Origin: Corynebacterium kefirresidentii
GTDB lineage: Bacteria > Actinomycetota > Actinomycetes > Mycobacteriales > Mycobacteriaceae
DNA length: 64,000 nt
Assembly (NCBI GenBank): GCA_002154655.1
Contig: NGUZ01000003.1
Coordinates: 119,879 to 183,878, forward strand
Direction: 5' to 3'
The first letter of the stretch is position 1, and each line of letters begins with the position of its first letter. Below the pieces are notes generated by a model. It did no database searches. It was not told the DNA's origin and saw only the letters and a list, made by a program, of their open reading frames with translations. Of this stretch, positions 39,494 through 48,597 are shown one piece after another. The position numbers were made by a program, and so were the translations under genes.

Positions 39494-40210
39494 TTAGTTT
39501 TTCTTCCTGCCCCGACGAAAGCCTTTGAGCTCGGCTTTCTTCGCAATCGCAGCCACTTGGGCCGCGGTGTAATTAACGGGGGCTACACCAGCGCGGGGCA
39601 ACACCCAGCCGCGCCAATAGGACAAGATGGCCATGCCGCTTCCGACGATGGGGGAAATGATCATGCCGAGGGCAAATTGCCCGTTGTGGGCGAAGGTCAC
39701 CATAACGATGCCGGTCAGGATGGACGGCACGGCATAAAGAGGGCTGCCGCCGAAGATAGAGGGGATTTGCCCAGAAGCTACGTCGCGAACCATTCCGCCG
39801 CCCACCGCGGTAAGCACGCCAAGGAAGACGCAGGGAATAAGTGGCATGCCGTGTGTGAGTGCCTTGACGCAGCCAGTAGTGGACCACACGCCGAGGATGA
39901 TGGCATCGCCATGTTCGCGGAAAAGCTCCCATGCCTTGCCCTTAAGATCGATAAGAAACGCAATGAGGGCGCCTCCACAGGCGAGTCCGAGGTACCACGG
40001 GTCTGAAATCGCCGCCGCTGCTCCATCGCCGATGAGCATGTCTCGAATCATGCCACCGGCTAGCCCAGAAAAGAGGGCGAGGAATACAAAGCCCACGATG
40101 TCGAATTCGCGGCGGCGGGCAATGGTGCCACCAATGATGCCGTTTAGCACCACGCCAAGGAGGTCAAAGGCTTGATAGAGGGAATTGATGAGGGGATCAA
40201 CATCATGCAT
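39494..40210 (-). CDS. TRIC-type cation channel family protein (UPF0126)
   Basis: 238 residues with seven hydrophobic segments in two inverted-like halves, each with the glycine motif GLAGGMIRDMLIGDGAAAA or AVGGGMVRDVASGQIPSI that characterises prokaryotic trimeric intracellular cation channels. Start MHDVDPLINS at 40210; the reading to 40309 is not supported. A very basic C-terminus (KGFRRGRKKN) follows the last helix. Probably a K+ or other monovalent cation channel; the physiological role is unknown. Divergent from the MFS gene. Confidence 0.87.
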   Translation of the reverse strand: MHDVDPLINSLYQAFDLLGVVLNGIIGGTIARRREFDIVGFVFLALFSGLAGGMIRDMLIGDGAAAAISDPWYLGLACGGALIAFLIDLKGKAWELFREHGDAIILGVWSTTGCVKALTHGMPLIPCVFLGVLTAVGGGMVRDVASGQIPSIFGGSPLYAVPSILTGIVMVTFAHNGQFALGMIISPIVGSGMAILSYWRGWVLPRAGVAPVNYTAAQVAAIAKKAELKGFRRGRKKN

Positions 40211-40332
40211 GATTCTTAGGCCTCCTGCCGCGCGGGTAGAATTTCGGCGTGACTGCGGCCGTGTTTTAGTCTCCGGCGTGTCAGCATGGCTTTTATTTAA
40301 CCAACTCATTTCTCTGAAAGATCGAATTTCTC

Positions 40333-41529
40333 ATGTCTCAATCCAATGCCCGATATTTCATCTGGTCCAATGGCCTGCAAAATTTGGGCGATCAGATTGT
40401 GGCGGCCAAGACGGTGCTGCCAGCGCTTTTTAGTGCAGCCGGCGTGCCTGCGTTCTTTACCGGTTTGCTCACCCCTATTCGCGAATCTGGTTCTATGCTG
40501 CCGCAGGCGGCGCTGACCCCGTGGGTGACTACGCATAGGGCCCGCAAGCGCCTGTGGATCATCGGTTCACTGGGTCAAGCACTGTCCGCCGCGGTCATCG
40601 CGCTAGCGGCATTTTTTATTCGCGGAACGGCACTGGGTGTAGTAACACTGCTGGCCTTGGCGGTCCTTTCCCTTTTCCGCGCACTGTGCTCGATTGCGGG
40701 CAAGGACGTACAGGCGCGCACGATTTCCAAGGGTGCGCGCGGCCGAGTAACCGGTAGCGCGGCAGCACTCGGAGGCGGTGCCACTTTGCTGACCGGCGTT
40801 ATCCTTTACTTTTTGGGCGAGCTCAGCATCCCCATGATGGGCACGGTCCTCGGCGTTGGCGCGGCCACGTGGGCCATCGCCGCGTGGGTATTTTCGGGCG
40901 TGGATGAGCCGGTGCCAGAGGAAGCCGAAGGGGGCATCGATAAGCACTGGTGGAAAGATACCTGGCAGCTTTTTACTAGCGACGGGCAGTTTCGCAACTT
41001 TGTTATCGTCCGCGCGCTCCTTTTGGTGTCGGCGCTTTCAACTTCTTTTATCGTGCTGCTCAGCACCAACCTGTCCGGGCTCTACGGATTCGTGCTTGCC
41101 TCGGGCCTGGCCTCGTTGGTGGGCGGACGGATCTCCGGGGTGTATTCGGATAAATCCTCCAAAAACACCATGGCTGTAGGAGCGGCTGTGGCCTCCCTCG
41201 TGCTGGTGCTCTTGGTCGCCAGCTCACATTGGGCCCCAGATGGGGTCAATGCCTGGGTCATGCCGATTGGTTTCTTCGCCGTGAATCTGGCGCACACGGC
41301 CATTCGAGTGGCGCGAAAGACCTACGTGGTGGATATGGCCGGTGGCGATAAGCGCACCCAGTACGTAGGTGCAGCTAATACGATGATGGGCATCATTTTG
41401 CTCATCGTCGGTGGCATTTCCTCCGTGGTGGCGCTGGCCGGGCCAGAGGCGGCCCTGCTATTCCTCGCCCTCATCGGCTTTCTCGGGGTGTGGCGCGCCC
41501 GCGGCCTGAAAGAGGTTTCTCACACATAA
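40333..41529 (+). CDS. MFS transporter, 12 membrane segments
   Basis: 398 residues with 12 hydrophobic segments and loops of MFS type (PWVTTHRARKRLWIIGSLGQ after segment 2, SGVYSDKSSKNTMAVGAAV after segment 8). No specific substrate motif is seen. With the TRIC gene it occupies the interval between tRNA-Gln and glmU, which are close in related genomes, so both may be lineage-specific additions. The ATG at 40333 follows a weak ribosome binding site (CTCTGAAAGA). Confidence 0.82.
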   Translation: MSQSNARYFIWSNGLQNLGDQIVAAKTVLPALFSAAGVPAFFTGLLTPIRESGSMLPQAALTPWVTTHRARKRLWIIGSLGQALSAAVIALAAFFIRGTALGVVTLLALAVLSLFRALCSIAGKDVQARTISKGARGRVTGSAAALGGGATLLTGVILYFLGELSIPMMGTVLGVGAATWAIAAWVFSGVDEPVPEEAEGGIDKHWWKDTWQLFTSDGQFRNFVIVRALLLVSALSTSFIVLLSTNLSGLYGFVLASGLASLVGGRISGVYSDKSSKNTMAVGAAVASLVLVLLVASSHWAPDGVNAWVMPIGFFAVNLAHTAIRVARKTYVVDMAGGDKRTQYVGAANTMMGIILLIVGGISSVVALAGPEAALLFLALIGFLGVWRARGLKEVSHT

Positions 41530-41596
41530 ATCGCACTCGGGCTATAGGATGTAGTCCGGATAAGAATCAGACTCGACCCCAGGAGCTCAATAACCC

Positions 41597-43042
41597 GTGG
41601 TAGCAACAACCCCGTGTGCCGTAGTCGTCCTTGCGGCTGGTGCCGGCACCCGCATGAAATCCACCAAGCAAAAAACCTTGCACGAGATTGGCGGGCGCAG
41701 CTTGCTCGGCCACGCTCTGCATGCCGCGGCCGGGATTAATCCGGAACGCATTGTCACGGTGGTAGGCCACCAACGCGACCAGGTCTCCCCCGCTGTGGAT
41801 GCCATCTCCCAGGAGCTGGACTGCGAGGTGCTGCAGGCAGTACAGGAAGAACAGCTGGGCACCGGCCACGCAGTGGCCTGCGGCTTGGAGCCGATTCCGG
41901 AGTTTGAGGGCACCATCATCGTCACTAATGGCGACGTACCGCTGCTTACCCCAGAGACCATCGAGGGCCTGCGCGCTACCCACACCGAGCAGGGCAATGC
42001 GGTAACGGTGCTATCCATGCGCTTAGAGGATCCCACCGGCTACGGCCGCATCATCCGCGCTGCAGACGGCAGTGTGTCTGCCATCGTGGAGCAAAAAGAT
42101 GCCACCGAAGAACAGCGCCAGGTCAACGAGGTCAATTCCGGCGTCTTCGCTTTTGACGGCCGCGTGCTTGCCGACGCCCTGCAGAAGCTCGACTCCAATA
42201 ACGCCCAATGCGAGCTATACATCACCGATGTGCTCGAGATCGCCCGCACCGCTGGACACGGCGTCGGCGCGCACGTGGCAGCAGATCCGGCCGAACTGGC
42301 GGGCGTCAATGACCGCGTGCAGCTCGCCGCTGCCGGCCGTGAGCTCAACCGCCGCATGGTGGAAAAGGCGATGCGCGGTGGCGCCACCATCGTCGATCCA
42401 GAGACCACCTGGATTGGTGTCAATGTCACCGTGGGCTCCGATGTCATTATTCACCCAGGCACGCAGCTGTGGGGCGCTACCAGCATCGCCGATAACGCCG
42501 AGATCGGCCCCGATACCACCCTGACCAATATGCAAGTGGGCGAGGGCGCTTCCGTCGTGCGCACCCATGGCAGCGATTCTGTCATCGGCACCAACGCTAA
42601 GGTCGGCCCGTTTACCTATATCCGCCCGAAGACCGTGGTGGGCGAGGACGGAAAGCTCGGCGGCTTCGTAGAGGCAAAGAATGCACAGATTGGCCGCGGC
42701 TCCAAGGTGCCGCACCTGACCTATATCGGCGACGCCACCGTGGGAGAGCACTCCAATATCGGCGCCTCTTCCGTCTTTGTGAATTATGACGGCGTGAACA
42801 AGCACCACACCACCATCGGCAGCCACGTGCGCACCGGTTCTGACACAATGTTTATCGCTCCGGTCAATGTCGGTGATGGCGCGTACTCCGGGGCGGGTAC
42901 AGTAATTAAGGACGATGTTCCTGCGGGAGCACTCGCAGTCTCCGGTGGCAAACAGCGCAACATCGAGGGCTGGGTTCAAAAGAAGCGTCCGGGTACTCCC
43001 GCGGCTGAGGCCGCAGCCCGTGCGCAGGACAACGAAAAGTAA
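41597..43042 (+). CDS. glmU: Bifunctional UDP-N-acetylglucosamine pyrophosphorylase / glucosamine-1-phosphate acetyltransferase
   Basis: It makes UDP-GlcNAc for peptidoglycan. The N-terminal uridyltransferase has VVLAAGAGTRMKSTKQKTL and EQLGTGHAVACGLEP. The C-terminal left-handed beta-helix acetyltransferase carries the hexapeptide repeats (FTYIRPKTVVGEDGKLGGFV, NYDGVNKHHTTIG). Length 481. Start GTG 41597 behind CAGGAGC. It is followed after 15 bp by prs, an order conserved in Actinobacteria, so the two are probably co-transcribed. Confidence 0.97.
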   Translation: MVATTPCAVVVLAAGAGTRMKSTKQKTLHEIGGRSLLGHALHAAAGINPERIVTVVGHQRDQVSPAVDAISQELDCEVLQAVQEEQLGTGHAVACGLEPIPEFEGTIIVTNGDVPLLTPETIEGLRATHTEQGNAVTVLSMRLEDPTGYGRIIRAADGSVSAIVEQKDATEEQRQVNEVNSGVFAFDGRVLADALQKLDSNNAQCELYITDVLEIARTAGHGVGAHVAADPAELAGVNDRVQLAAAGRELNRRMVEKAMRGGATIVDPETTWIGVNVTVGSDVIIHPGTQLWGATSIADNAEIGPDTTLTNMQVGEGASVVRTHGSDSVIGTNAKVGPFTYIRPKTVVGEDGKLGGFVEAKNAQIGRGSKVPHLTYIGDATVGEHSNIGASSVFVNYDGVNKHHTTIGSHVRTGSDTMFIAPVNVGDGAYSGAGTVIKDDVPAGALAVSGGKQRNIEGWVQKKRPGTPAAEAAARAQDNEK

Positions 43043-43057
43043 GGGGCATATTCTCCC

Positions 43058-44032
43058 ATGACTGGCAAGGTAACTGGTAGCAGCAAGAACATGAAGCTCT
43101 TCTCTGGGCGTGCACACCCAGAGCTGGCGGAGGCTGTGGCTAAGGAGCTCAAGACCGATCTGGTTCCTACTACCGCCCGCGACTTCGCTAATGGCGAAAT
43201 CTTCATCCGCTTTGAAGAGTCCGTACGCGGCGCAGATTGCTTTGTGATGCAGTCGCACACCCAGCCGCTCAATAAGTGGCTGGTGGAGCAGCTCATCATG
43301 ATCGATGCCCTCAAGCGCGGCTCCGCTAAGCGCATCACCGCCATCCTGCCCTTCTATCCCTATGCACGTCAGGATAAGAAGCACTTGGGCCGCGAGCCGA
43401 TTTCCGCTCGCCTAGTGGCAGACCTACTGCAGGCAGCCGGCGCGGACCGCATCGTCTCCGTCGACCTGCACACCGATCAGATTCAGGGCTTCTTCGATGG
43501 CCCTGTCGATCACATGCACGCTCAGCCCATCCTGACTGATTACATCAAGTCCAAGTACGCCACCGATAACATCACCGTGGTCTCCCCGGATGCTGGCCGC
43601 GTAAAGGTTGCGGAAAAGTGGGCCCATGACTTGGGCGATGCCCCGCTAGCCTTCGTGCACAAGACCCGCTCCAATACCGAGGCCAATAAGACGGTGTCCA
43701 ACCGCGTGGTCGGCGATGTTGAGGGCAAGGACTGCGTGCTTCTCGACGACATGATTGATACCGGCGGCACCATTGCTGGCGCCGTGCGCGTGTTGAAGGA
43801 CGCCGGTGCCAAGAAGGTCATCATTGCCTGCACCCACGGCGTCTTTTCCGATCCCGCCCGCGAGCGTCTGTCTGAGTGCGGTGCGGAGGAAGTTATCACC
43901 ACCGATACCCTGCCGCAGTCCACCGAGGGCTGGTCCAACCTCACGGTGCTGTCCATCGCACCGCTGCTGGCACAGACCATCCACGAGATCTTCGAGAATG
44001 GTTCTGTCACCACCTTGTTTGACCGCGCCTAA
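43058..44032 (+). CDS. prs: Ribose-phosphate pyrophosphokinase
   Basis: It makes PRPP from ribose 5-phosphate and ATP for nucleotides, His, Trp and arabinogalactan precursors. Class I PRPP synthase motifs are present: FANGEIFIRFEESVRGAD, PFYPYARQDKKHLGREPISA, SVDLHTDQIQGFFD, the catalytic flexible loop, and the PRPP-binding loop VLLDDMIDTGGTIAGAV. Length 324. Ends with a terminator at 44051-44080. Confidence 0.97.
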   Translation: MTGKVTGSSKNMKLFSGRAHPELAEAVAKELKTDLVPTTARDFANGEIFIRFEESVRGADCFVMQSHTQPLNKWLVEQLIMIDALKRGSAKRITAILPFYPYARQDKKHLGREPISARLVADLLQAAGADRIVSVDLHTDQIQGFFDGPVDHMHAQPILTDYIKSKYATDNITVVSPDAGRVKVAEKWAHDLGDAPLAFVHKTRSNTEANKTVSNRVVGDVEGKDCVLLDDMIDTGGTIAGAVRVLKDAGAKKVIIACTHGVFSDPARERLSECGAEEVITTDTLPQSTEGWSNLTVLSIAPLLAQTIHEIFENGSVTTLFDRA

Positions 44033-44050
44033 GCATGATCTACTATCACT

Positions 44051-44080
44051 AGCCGCCGAGAATTTACTTCGGCGGCTTTT
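44051..44080 (+). terminator. Terminator of the glmU-prs unit
   Basis: A 9-bp stem (agccgccga/ttcggcggct) with a 9-base AT-rich loop is followed by TTTT. It lies 18 bp past the prs stop. Confidence 0.9.
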
Positions 44081-44191
44081 GATTTGCTAACGGTACACGT
44101 GCTAATCTAACCCAGTCTCGGCGAGGGCGACCTCAGGATGAGGAAGCCGTTATCGACGCGATTGAAGTTTGAGCACGTTGCTTTTATATAC

Positions 44192-44228
44192 GCCTGCGAT
44201 GACTCGTCCAAGACGTCCATCGGCAGGC
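44192..44228 (+). promoter_or_regulatory. Leader hairpin upstream of rplY
   Basis: In the 200-bp leader between the prs terminator and rplY, gcctgcgatg (44192-44201) can pair with catcggcaggc (ending 44228), with one bulged base, followed by tttcgtcgtttta. The shape resembles an intrinsic terminator, so attenuation or autogenous control by L25 is possible. No known riboswitch motif was recognised. Inference from sequence only. Confidence 0.4.
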
Positions 44229-44285
44229 TTTCGTCGTTTTATCGCGTTGGCCGCGCCGCACTACTTTGACTAAGGAGAATGAAGC

Positions 44286-44936
44286 ATGGCACAGCGCCCA
44301 GTAATCAAGGCTGAAGCACGTACCGAGTTTGGCAAGGGTGTCGCACGCCGCCTGCGCCGCGACTGGAAGGTCCCAGGCGTCATCTACGGTGCCCACCAGG
44401 AGCCGGTTCACTTCGCAGTTCCGCTGCTGGACATCCAGTCCCTCGTCCGCAACAACGGTGTCAACGCCGTTTTGGAGCTGGAGATCGACGGCGAGCAGTA
44501 CCTGACCATGGTTAAGCACGTTGACCAGAACGTCCTGACCTTCGACATCGACCACGTTGACCTGCTTGCCATTAAGCGTGGCGAGAAGGTTGAGGTTGAG
44601 GTTCCGGTTACCCTGACCGGCGAGCCGGCCCCAGGCACCATGCACATCCAGGATGCTGACGTACTGCTGGTTGAGGCAGACGTACTGAACATTCCGGAGG
44701 AGCTCGAGGTTTCCATCGAGGGCCTCGAGGAGGGCGCGGTTATCACCGCTGCCGATGTCACCATGCCGGAAGACACCACCCTGGTGGCAGAGGAAGACAC
44801 CGTTATCGTCTCCATCTCCCTGCCTGAGGTTGATGAGGAGCTCGAGGAAGCAGCCGAGGCTGCTGAGGAAGGCGGCGCCGACGCTGGTGCCGAGTCCGCA
44901 GAGGAGAGCGAAGAGTCCTCTGACTCCGAGGAGTAA
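44286..44936 (+). CDS. rplY: 50S ribosomal protein L25 (CTC/TL5 type)
   Basis: It binds 5S rRNA in the large subunit. Residues 1-95 are the L25 5S-binding domain (FGKGVARRLRRDWKVPGVIY, NAVLELEIDGEQYLTMVKHV) and 96-185 the TL5 beta-barrel extension seen in the long form. A strongly acidic tail of about 35 residues (EEAAEAAEEGGADAGAESAE) follows. Length 216. ATG has a perfect AAGGAGA ribosome binding site. It is separated from prs by a terminator and a 200-bp leader, so it has its own promoter. Confidence 0.96.
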   Translation: MAQRPVIKAEARTEFGKGVARRLRRDWKVPGVIYGAHQEPVHFAVPLLDIQSLVRNNGVNAVLELEIDGEQYLTMVKHVDQNVLTFDIDHVDLLAIKRGEKVEVEVPVTLTGEPAPGTMHIQDADVLLVEADVLNIPEELEVSIEGLEEGAVITAADVTMPEDTTLVAEEDTVIVSISLPEVDEELEEAAEAAEEGGADAGAESAEESEESSDSEE

Positions 44937-44957
44937 TCCCCTCTTCTTCAAGCGCGT

Positions 44958-44991
44958 AGGCCGCCGTGAGAATCCCTTCTCGCGGCGGCCT
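44958..44991 (+). terminator. Hairpin terminator between rplY and pth
   Basis: A long stem (aggccgccgtgagaa with ttctcgcggcggcct, about 15 bp) closes a 4-base loop. The U-run after it is poor (TGCCGTATTTCTT), so termination may be partial and some read-through into pth is likely. Confidence 0.75.
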
Positions 44992-45028
44992 TGCCGTATT
45001 TCTTGGCGCCTATGAGACAATTGAGCGC

Positions 45029-45559
45029 GTGACTCCACTTCTCGTAGTAGGCCTTGGCAATCCCGGCCCCAAGTACGCAGGAACCCGCCACAATATTGGC
45101 TTCGATGTAGCTGATGAACTCGCTGGCAAGCTCATGAGCAGATTTTCGGTACATAAGAAGACCAATACCGAGGTCGCCGAGGGCATGACAGGTGGCCGCA
45201 AGATTATCTGTGCTAAGCCACAGTCTTTCATGAACCTCTCCGGCGGGCCGATCAAAGCCCTAAGCCAATATTTTCATCTCTCCGCCGCCGATATCATCGT
45301 CGTCCACGATGAACTGGAACTCGATTTCGGCACCATTAAACTCCGCGACGGTGGCGGCGACCACGGCCATAATGGTTTGCGTTCCACCACCAAGTCCCTG
45401 GGAACAAAGGACTATAAGCGCCTTTCGATTGGCATTGGGCGCCCACCGGGCCGCATGGATCCGGCGTCGTTTGTGCTCAAGCCGTGGACAAAGCAGGAAA
45501 AGGTGGAGATCCCCATTATCTGCGCGAACGCGGTGGATGAGATCCTGCGCGTAGGATAG
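45029..45559 (+). CDS. pth: Peptidyl-tRNA hydrolase, first copy
   Basis: It frees tRNA from peptidyl-tRNA dropped by ribosomes. Catalytic His is in GTRHNIGFDVAD, and the other active-site residues are in SFMNLSGGPIKAL, VVHDELELDFGTIKLR and GGDHGHNGLRS. Start GTG 45029 (MTPLLVVGLGNPGPKYAG), 176 residues; the longer reading from 44966 runs into the terminator stem. It follows rplY as in other Actinobacteria. A second Pth gene lies at 58616. Confidence 0.95.
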   Translation: MTPLLVVGLGNPGPKYAGTRHNIGFDVADELAGKLMSRFSVHKKTNTEVAEGMTGGRKIICAKPQSFMNLSGGPIKALSQYFHLSAADIIVVHDELELDFGTIKLRDGGGDHGHNGLRSTTKSLGTKDYKRLSIGIGRPPGRMDPASFVLKPWTKQEKVEIPIICANAVDEILRVG

Positions 45560-45564
45560 TCGCC

Positions 45565-46425
45565 ATGAAACTGGCTACCCTCCGCACCGGCTTTGGCACT
45601 TCCGCTATCCGCATCGACGGCGATAACGTGGGTGTCGAATTGGATTATGAGGATGTGGGCCAGCTGCTACGCAGTGAAGACTGGCATAAAGCCGCGCAGC
45701 TTTCTGGCGAACCCGTGGTCTTCGACCACACTGACTTGGAGGCCGTAGTACCGAATCCCGGCAAGATTATCTGCGTCGGGCTCAATTACGCCAAACACAT
45801 CCGCGAAATGGGACGCGAATTCCCCGAACACCCTACCTTGTTCATCAAGTTCGCCGATGCCCTCACCGGCCCCTATGATGATGTCTTCATTCCAGAATAT
45901 GCCACACAGAAGCTGGATTATGAAGGAGAATTGGCGGTCATCATCGGCGAGCGCGCCCACCGTGTCACCCGCGACGAGGCACTGGATTATGTGGCCGGCT
46001 ACGCCATTATGAATGACTACACGGTGCGTGACTTCCAGCGTCAGACGAGCCAGTTCCATGCCGGCAAATCCTTTTATCGCACAGCCGGCTTCGGCCCTTG
46101 GCTTACCACCGCCGATGAGTGGTCACCGGGGTCCGGAGCTGTCCTCACCACTACCGTAGGCGGCGAGGAAAGGCAGCGCGATAATACCGATGACCTCATC
46201 TTTTCCGTAGCTGAGCTCATAGAGTTCTGCTCGCAGCTCTATCCACTCAATCCAGGCGATGTCATCGTTACCGGCACGCCGGAAGGCGTGGGCTTTGCCC
46301 GCACCCCGCAGCAATTTATCGAGGACGGCCAGAACGTCACCATCGCCATCGAAGGCTTGGGGCATATTTCCAATACCACCCGCTATGGAGAGCCCGGCTG
46401 CGGCCCCGGCTGTACCTGCTCCTAA
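45565..46425 (+). CDS. Fumarylacetoacetate hydrolase family protein
   Basis: 286 residues. A 60-residue N-terminal part precedes the FAH fold: KIICVGLNYAKHIREMG, metal ligands in QKLDYEGELAVIIGE and MNDYTVRDFQ, then FHAGKSFYRTAGFGPWL and VIVTGTPEGVGFAR. Members hydrolyse or decarboxylate 2-oxo and acylpyruvate compounds, with oxaloacetate and catechol-pathway intermediates among known substrates. The C-terminus CGPGCTCS is Cys-rich and unusual. It starts 5 bp after pth, so it is probably co-transcribed; the substrate is unknown. Confidence 0.9.
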   Translation: MKLATLRTGFGTSAIRIDGDNVGVELDYEDVGQLLRSEDWHKAAQLSGEPVVFDHTDLEAVVPNPGKIICVGLNYAKHIREMGREFPEHPTLFIKFADALTGPYDDVFIPEYATQKLDYEGELAVIIGERAHRVTRDEALDYVAGYAIMNDYTVRDFQRQTSQFHAGKSFYRTAGFGPWLTTADEWSPGSGAVLTTTVGGEERQRDNTDDLIFSVAELIEFCSQLYPLNPGDVIVTGTPEGVGFARTPQQFIEDGQNVTIAIEGLGHISNTTRYGEPGCGPGCTCS

Positions 46426-46501
46426 GCTGTGCCCAGGTTCTCACTCCAAAGTGGGCGGTAGCGTTTTCATCCCAGCCGCTTGTGCCAGTTAAGCTGGATT
46501 A

Positions 46502-47389
46502 ATGAGCACAAAAAGCAGTAAAGCCCCTAAGAAACTCAACAAGAAGGCCTACGAAAAGGAGCTCGAACGCCTTCAGGCAGAACTCGTGGACATGCAGCAG
46601 TGGGTCGTTGAAACCGGTGCCCGCGTAGTCATCATCATGGAGGGCCGCGACGCCGCCGGCAAAGGCTCTGCTATCAAGCGCATCACCCAGTACCTCAACC
46701 CACGTACCTGCCGTGTTGAGGCGCTGCCTGCCCCGAACTCCCGTGAGCAGGGCCAGTGGTACTTCCAGCGCTATGTGGAAAAGCTGCCAACCAAGGGCGA
46801 AATTGTCATCTTTGACCGCTCCTGGTACAACCGCGCCGGCGTCGAACGCGTCATGGGCTTTTGCACCGATCAGGAATACGTCCGCTTCCTCCACCAGGCA
46901 CCTACCTTTGAGCAGATGCTGGTAGAAGACGGCATCATGCTGCGCAAGTACTGGTTCTCTGTCTCCGATGAGGAGCAGATTAAGCGATTTGAATCCCGCC
47001 GCAATGATCCGCTGCGCCGCTGGAAGCTCTCCCCTATGGACCTGCAATCCATTACCCGCTGGGAAGACTACTCCCGTGCCAAGGATGCCATGTTCATTCA
47101 CACCGATACCCCAACCGCCCCGTGGTACACCGTGGAATCGGAGGATAAGAAGCGCTCCCGCATCAACGTCATCTCGCACCTTCTCAGCACCATTCCCTAC
47201 GAGAAGATCGAGCGCAAGATGCCTGAAATCCCGCAGCGCCCTGAATCTGATGGCGAGACCTACGAGCGCCCAGCACGCGAAGAGTTCCGCTATGTGCCTG
47301 ATGTAGCAGCCAAGCTGGAGCGCAAGTCCGAACAGAAGACAGCGAAGAAGACCTCAAAGAAGGGCAAGAAGAAGGATAAGAAGAAGTAG
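46502..47389 (+). CDS. ppk2: Polyphosphate kinase 2
   Basis: It transfers phosphate between polyphosphate and nucleoside diphosphates. Walker A MEGRDAAGKGSAIKRI (about residue 45) and Walker B IFDRSWYNRAGVERVMGF are diagnostic, as is RRWKLSPMDLQSITRWEDY. Length 295. The last 15 or so residues are almost all Lys/Thr/Ser (KKTSKKGKKKDKKK) and may hold polyphosphate. A single-gene unit between the FAH gene and the two-component system. Together with ppx at 26.2 kb the window encodes two polyphosphate enzymes. Confidence 0.94.
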   Translation: MSTKSSKAPKKLNKKAYEKELERLQAELVDMQQWVVETGARVVIIMEGRDAAGKGSAIKRITQYLNPRTCRVEALPAPNSREQGQWYFQRYVEKLPTKGEIVIFDRSWYNRAGVERVMGFCTDQEYVRFLHQAPTFEQMLVEDGIMLRKYWFSVSDEEQIKRFESRRNDPLRRWKLSPMDLQSITRWEDYSRAKDAMFIHTDTPTAPWYTVESEDKKRSRINVISHLLSTIPYEKIERKMPEIPQRPESDGETYERPAREEFRYVPDVAAKLERKSEQKTAKKTSKKGKKKDKKK

Positions 47390-47418
47390 CAGTCAGGGCT
47401 GTATTACTATCTTCTTTT

Positions 47419-48597
47419 ATGAGCACTGACACCGCCGCGCGAGCGCGCTTAGGGGATAAAATCCTCACCGCGGTGGCGGTGCTCATTGCGCTATTTTATG
47501 TCATTTCTGCCGCGAAGAATCCCAGCATAATTGAGATTATTCAGGCAGTTCTATCGTTGCTATTCCTGCCATTTATGTGGATCTGGCGGAGCCGTCCCGT
47601 GCTCAGCGCCACGGGCTTTATCGTGCTTCTCGCAGCTTGGGCGGTGGCTTGGATGAGCCAGCTGCCTACTAATCTTGGGCTTACCCCTTGGGCCTTGACT
47701 GCACCCATGGCGGTGTATGCTACCTCCCGCTATGTCACGCGCCGCGCCATTCCCCGTACGGTGCTGGCTCTAACGATTCTTGGCTCCTTCATTTCGCCCT
47801 TCATGTGGCGCATAGATCCGGAGTCTTTCTTTTTGCATTACCAACTGGACCGCCGCTACTTGGCCATGTTGGTCGTGCACTGGGCGGTTCTAGGCAGCAC
47901 ATATTTTATAGCTGCGCGCTACTTCGATTTAGCACGCCAGCGCGAGCAGCTAGCGCAAGAGCGATTTCGCCAAGCCCAAGAAGAAGAACGCTTGCTCATC
48001 GCACGGGAGCTGCATGATGTACTCGCTCATTCCCTCACTTTGATCAAGGTTCAGGCAAACGCCGGGATCATTGCCGCTCGTGCGAACGCTGAGGCTGCCC
48101 ACGATGCGCTGGCCAGTATTCGTGATGGCGCGGATTCTGCTTTGGAAGAGGTCCGCGGCATCGTCACTGCACTGCGAAGCACCGGACCTACCTCACTGGA
48201 GCCCACCACGCAGCTAGAGCACATCGAGGGCATTATCGATGGCTTCCGGGCGGCGGGCTTGGACATTAACGCGCATTTACCTGAGGCCTACGAGGCTCCA
48301 GCACTTACGCAATTGGCGTTGGTGCGCATCATTTCTGAGGGTTTGACCAACGCGTTGCGCCACCAGGGTCCAGGAACCCGGGTGGAGGTGGAGCTTGCGC
48401 TTGCCGACGTCGCCCGACTCACCCTAATTTCTTCCACTCCCTCCCCGACTCCCAGCGAAGTCCCAGGTAGCGGCGTGGGCCTGATCGGTGTGGAAGAACG
48501 TGCCCTCGCATTGGGTGGAAAGCTAAAGAGCTGGGGCGATGCCACAAAATTCACCCTGCTCGCCGAGCTTCCGTTACAGAAGGAAAACCGTGTCTAA
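47419..48597 (+). CDS. NarL-type sensor histidine kinase
   Basis: 392 residues. Five or six membrane segments (residues about 15-165) with almost no extracellular loops form the sensor. A coiled coil and HisKA_3 domain follow with the phospho-acceptor His in LIARELHDVLAHSLTLIKVQ. The HATPase has N-box SEGLTNALRHQGPG and G-box GVGLIGVEERALALGG. The short-loop sensor resembles kinases that detect envelope stress or membrane-active peptides. No ribosome binding site is seen, but TACTAT ends 9 bp before the ATG and could be the -10 of a leaderless transcript. The response regulator overlaps its end by 8 bp. Confidence 0.92.
   Translation: MSTDTAARARLGDKILTAVAVLIALFYVISAAKNPSIIEIIQAVLSLLFLPFMWIWRSRPVLSATGFIVLLAAWAVAWMSQLPTNLGLTPWALTAPMAVYATSRYVTRRAIPRTVLALTILGSFISPFMWRIDPESFFLHYQLDRRYLAMLVVHWAVLGSTYFIAARYFDLARQREQLAQERFRQAQEEERLLIARELHDVLAHSLTLIKVQANAGIIAARANAEAAHDALASIRDGADSALEEVRGIVTALRSTGPTSLEPTTQLEHIEGIIDGFRAAGLDINAHLPEAYEAPALTQLALVRIISEGLTNALRHQGPGTRVEVELALADVARLTLISSTPSPTPSEVPGSGVGLIGVEERALALGGKLKSWGDATKFTLLAELPLQKENRV

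Noticed and set aside
41530-41596. Possible tRNA-like sequence upstream of glmU (contains gactcgaccccaggagc)
   Set aside because: No cloverleaf can be drawn; acceptor and anticodon arms are missing.
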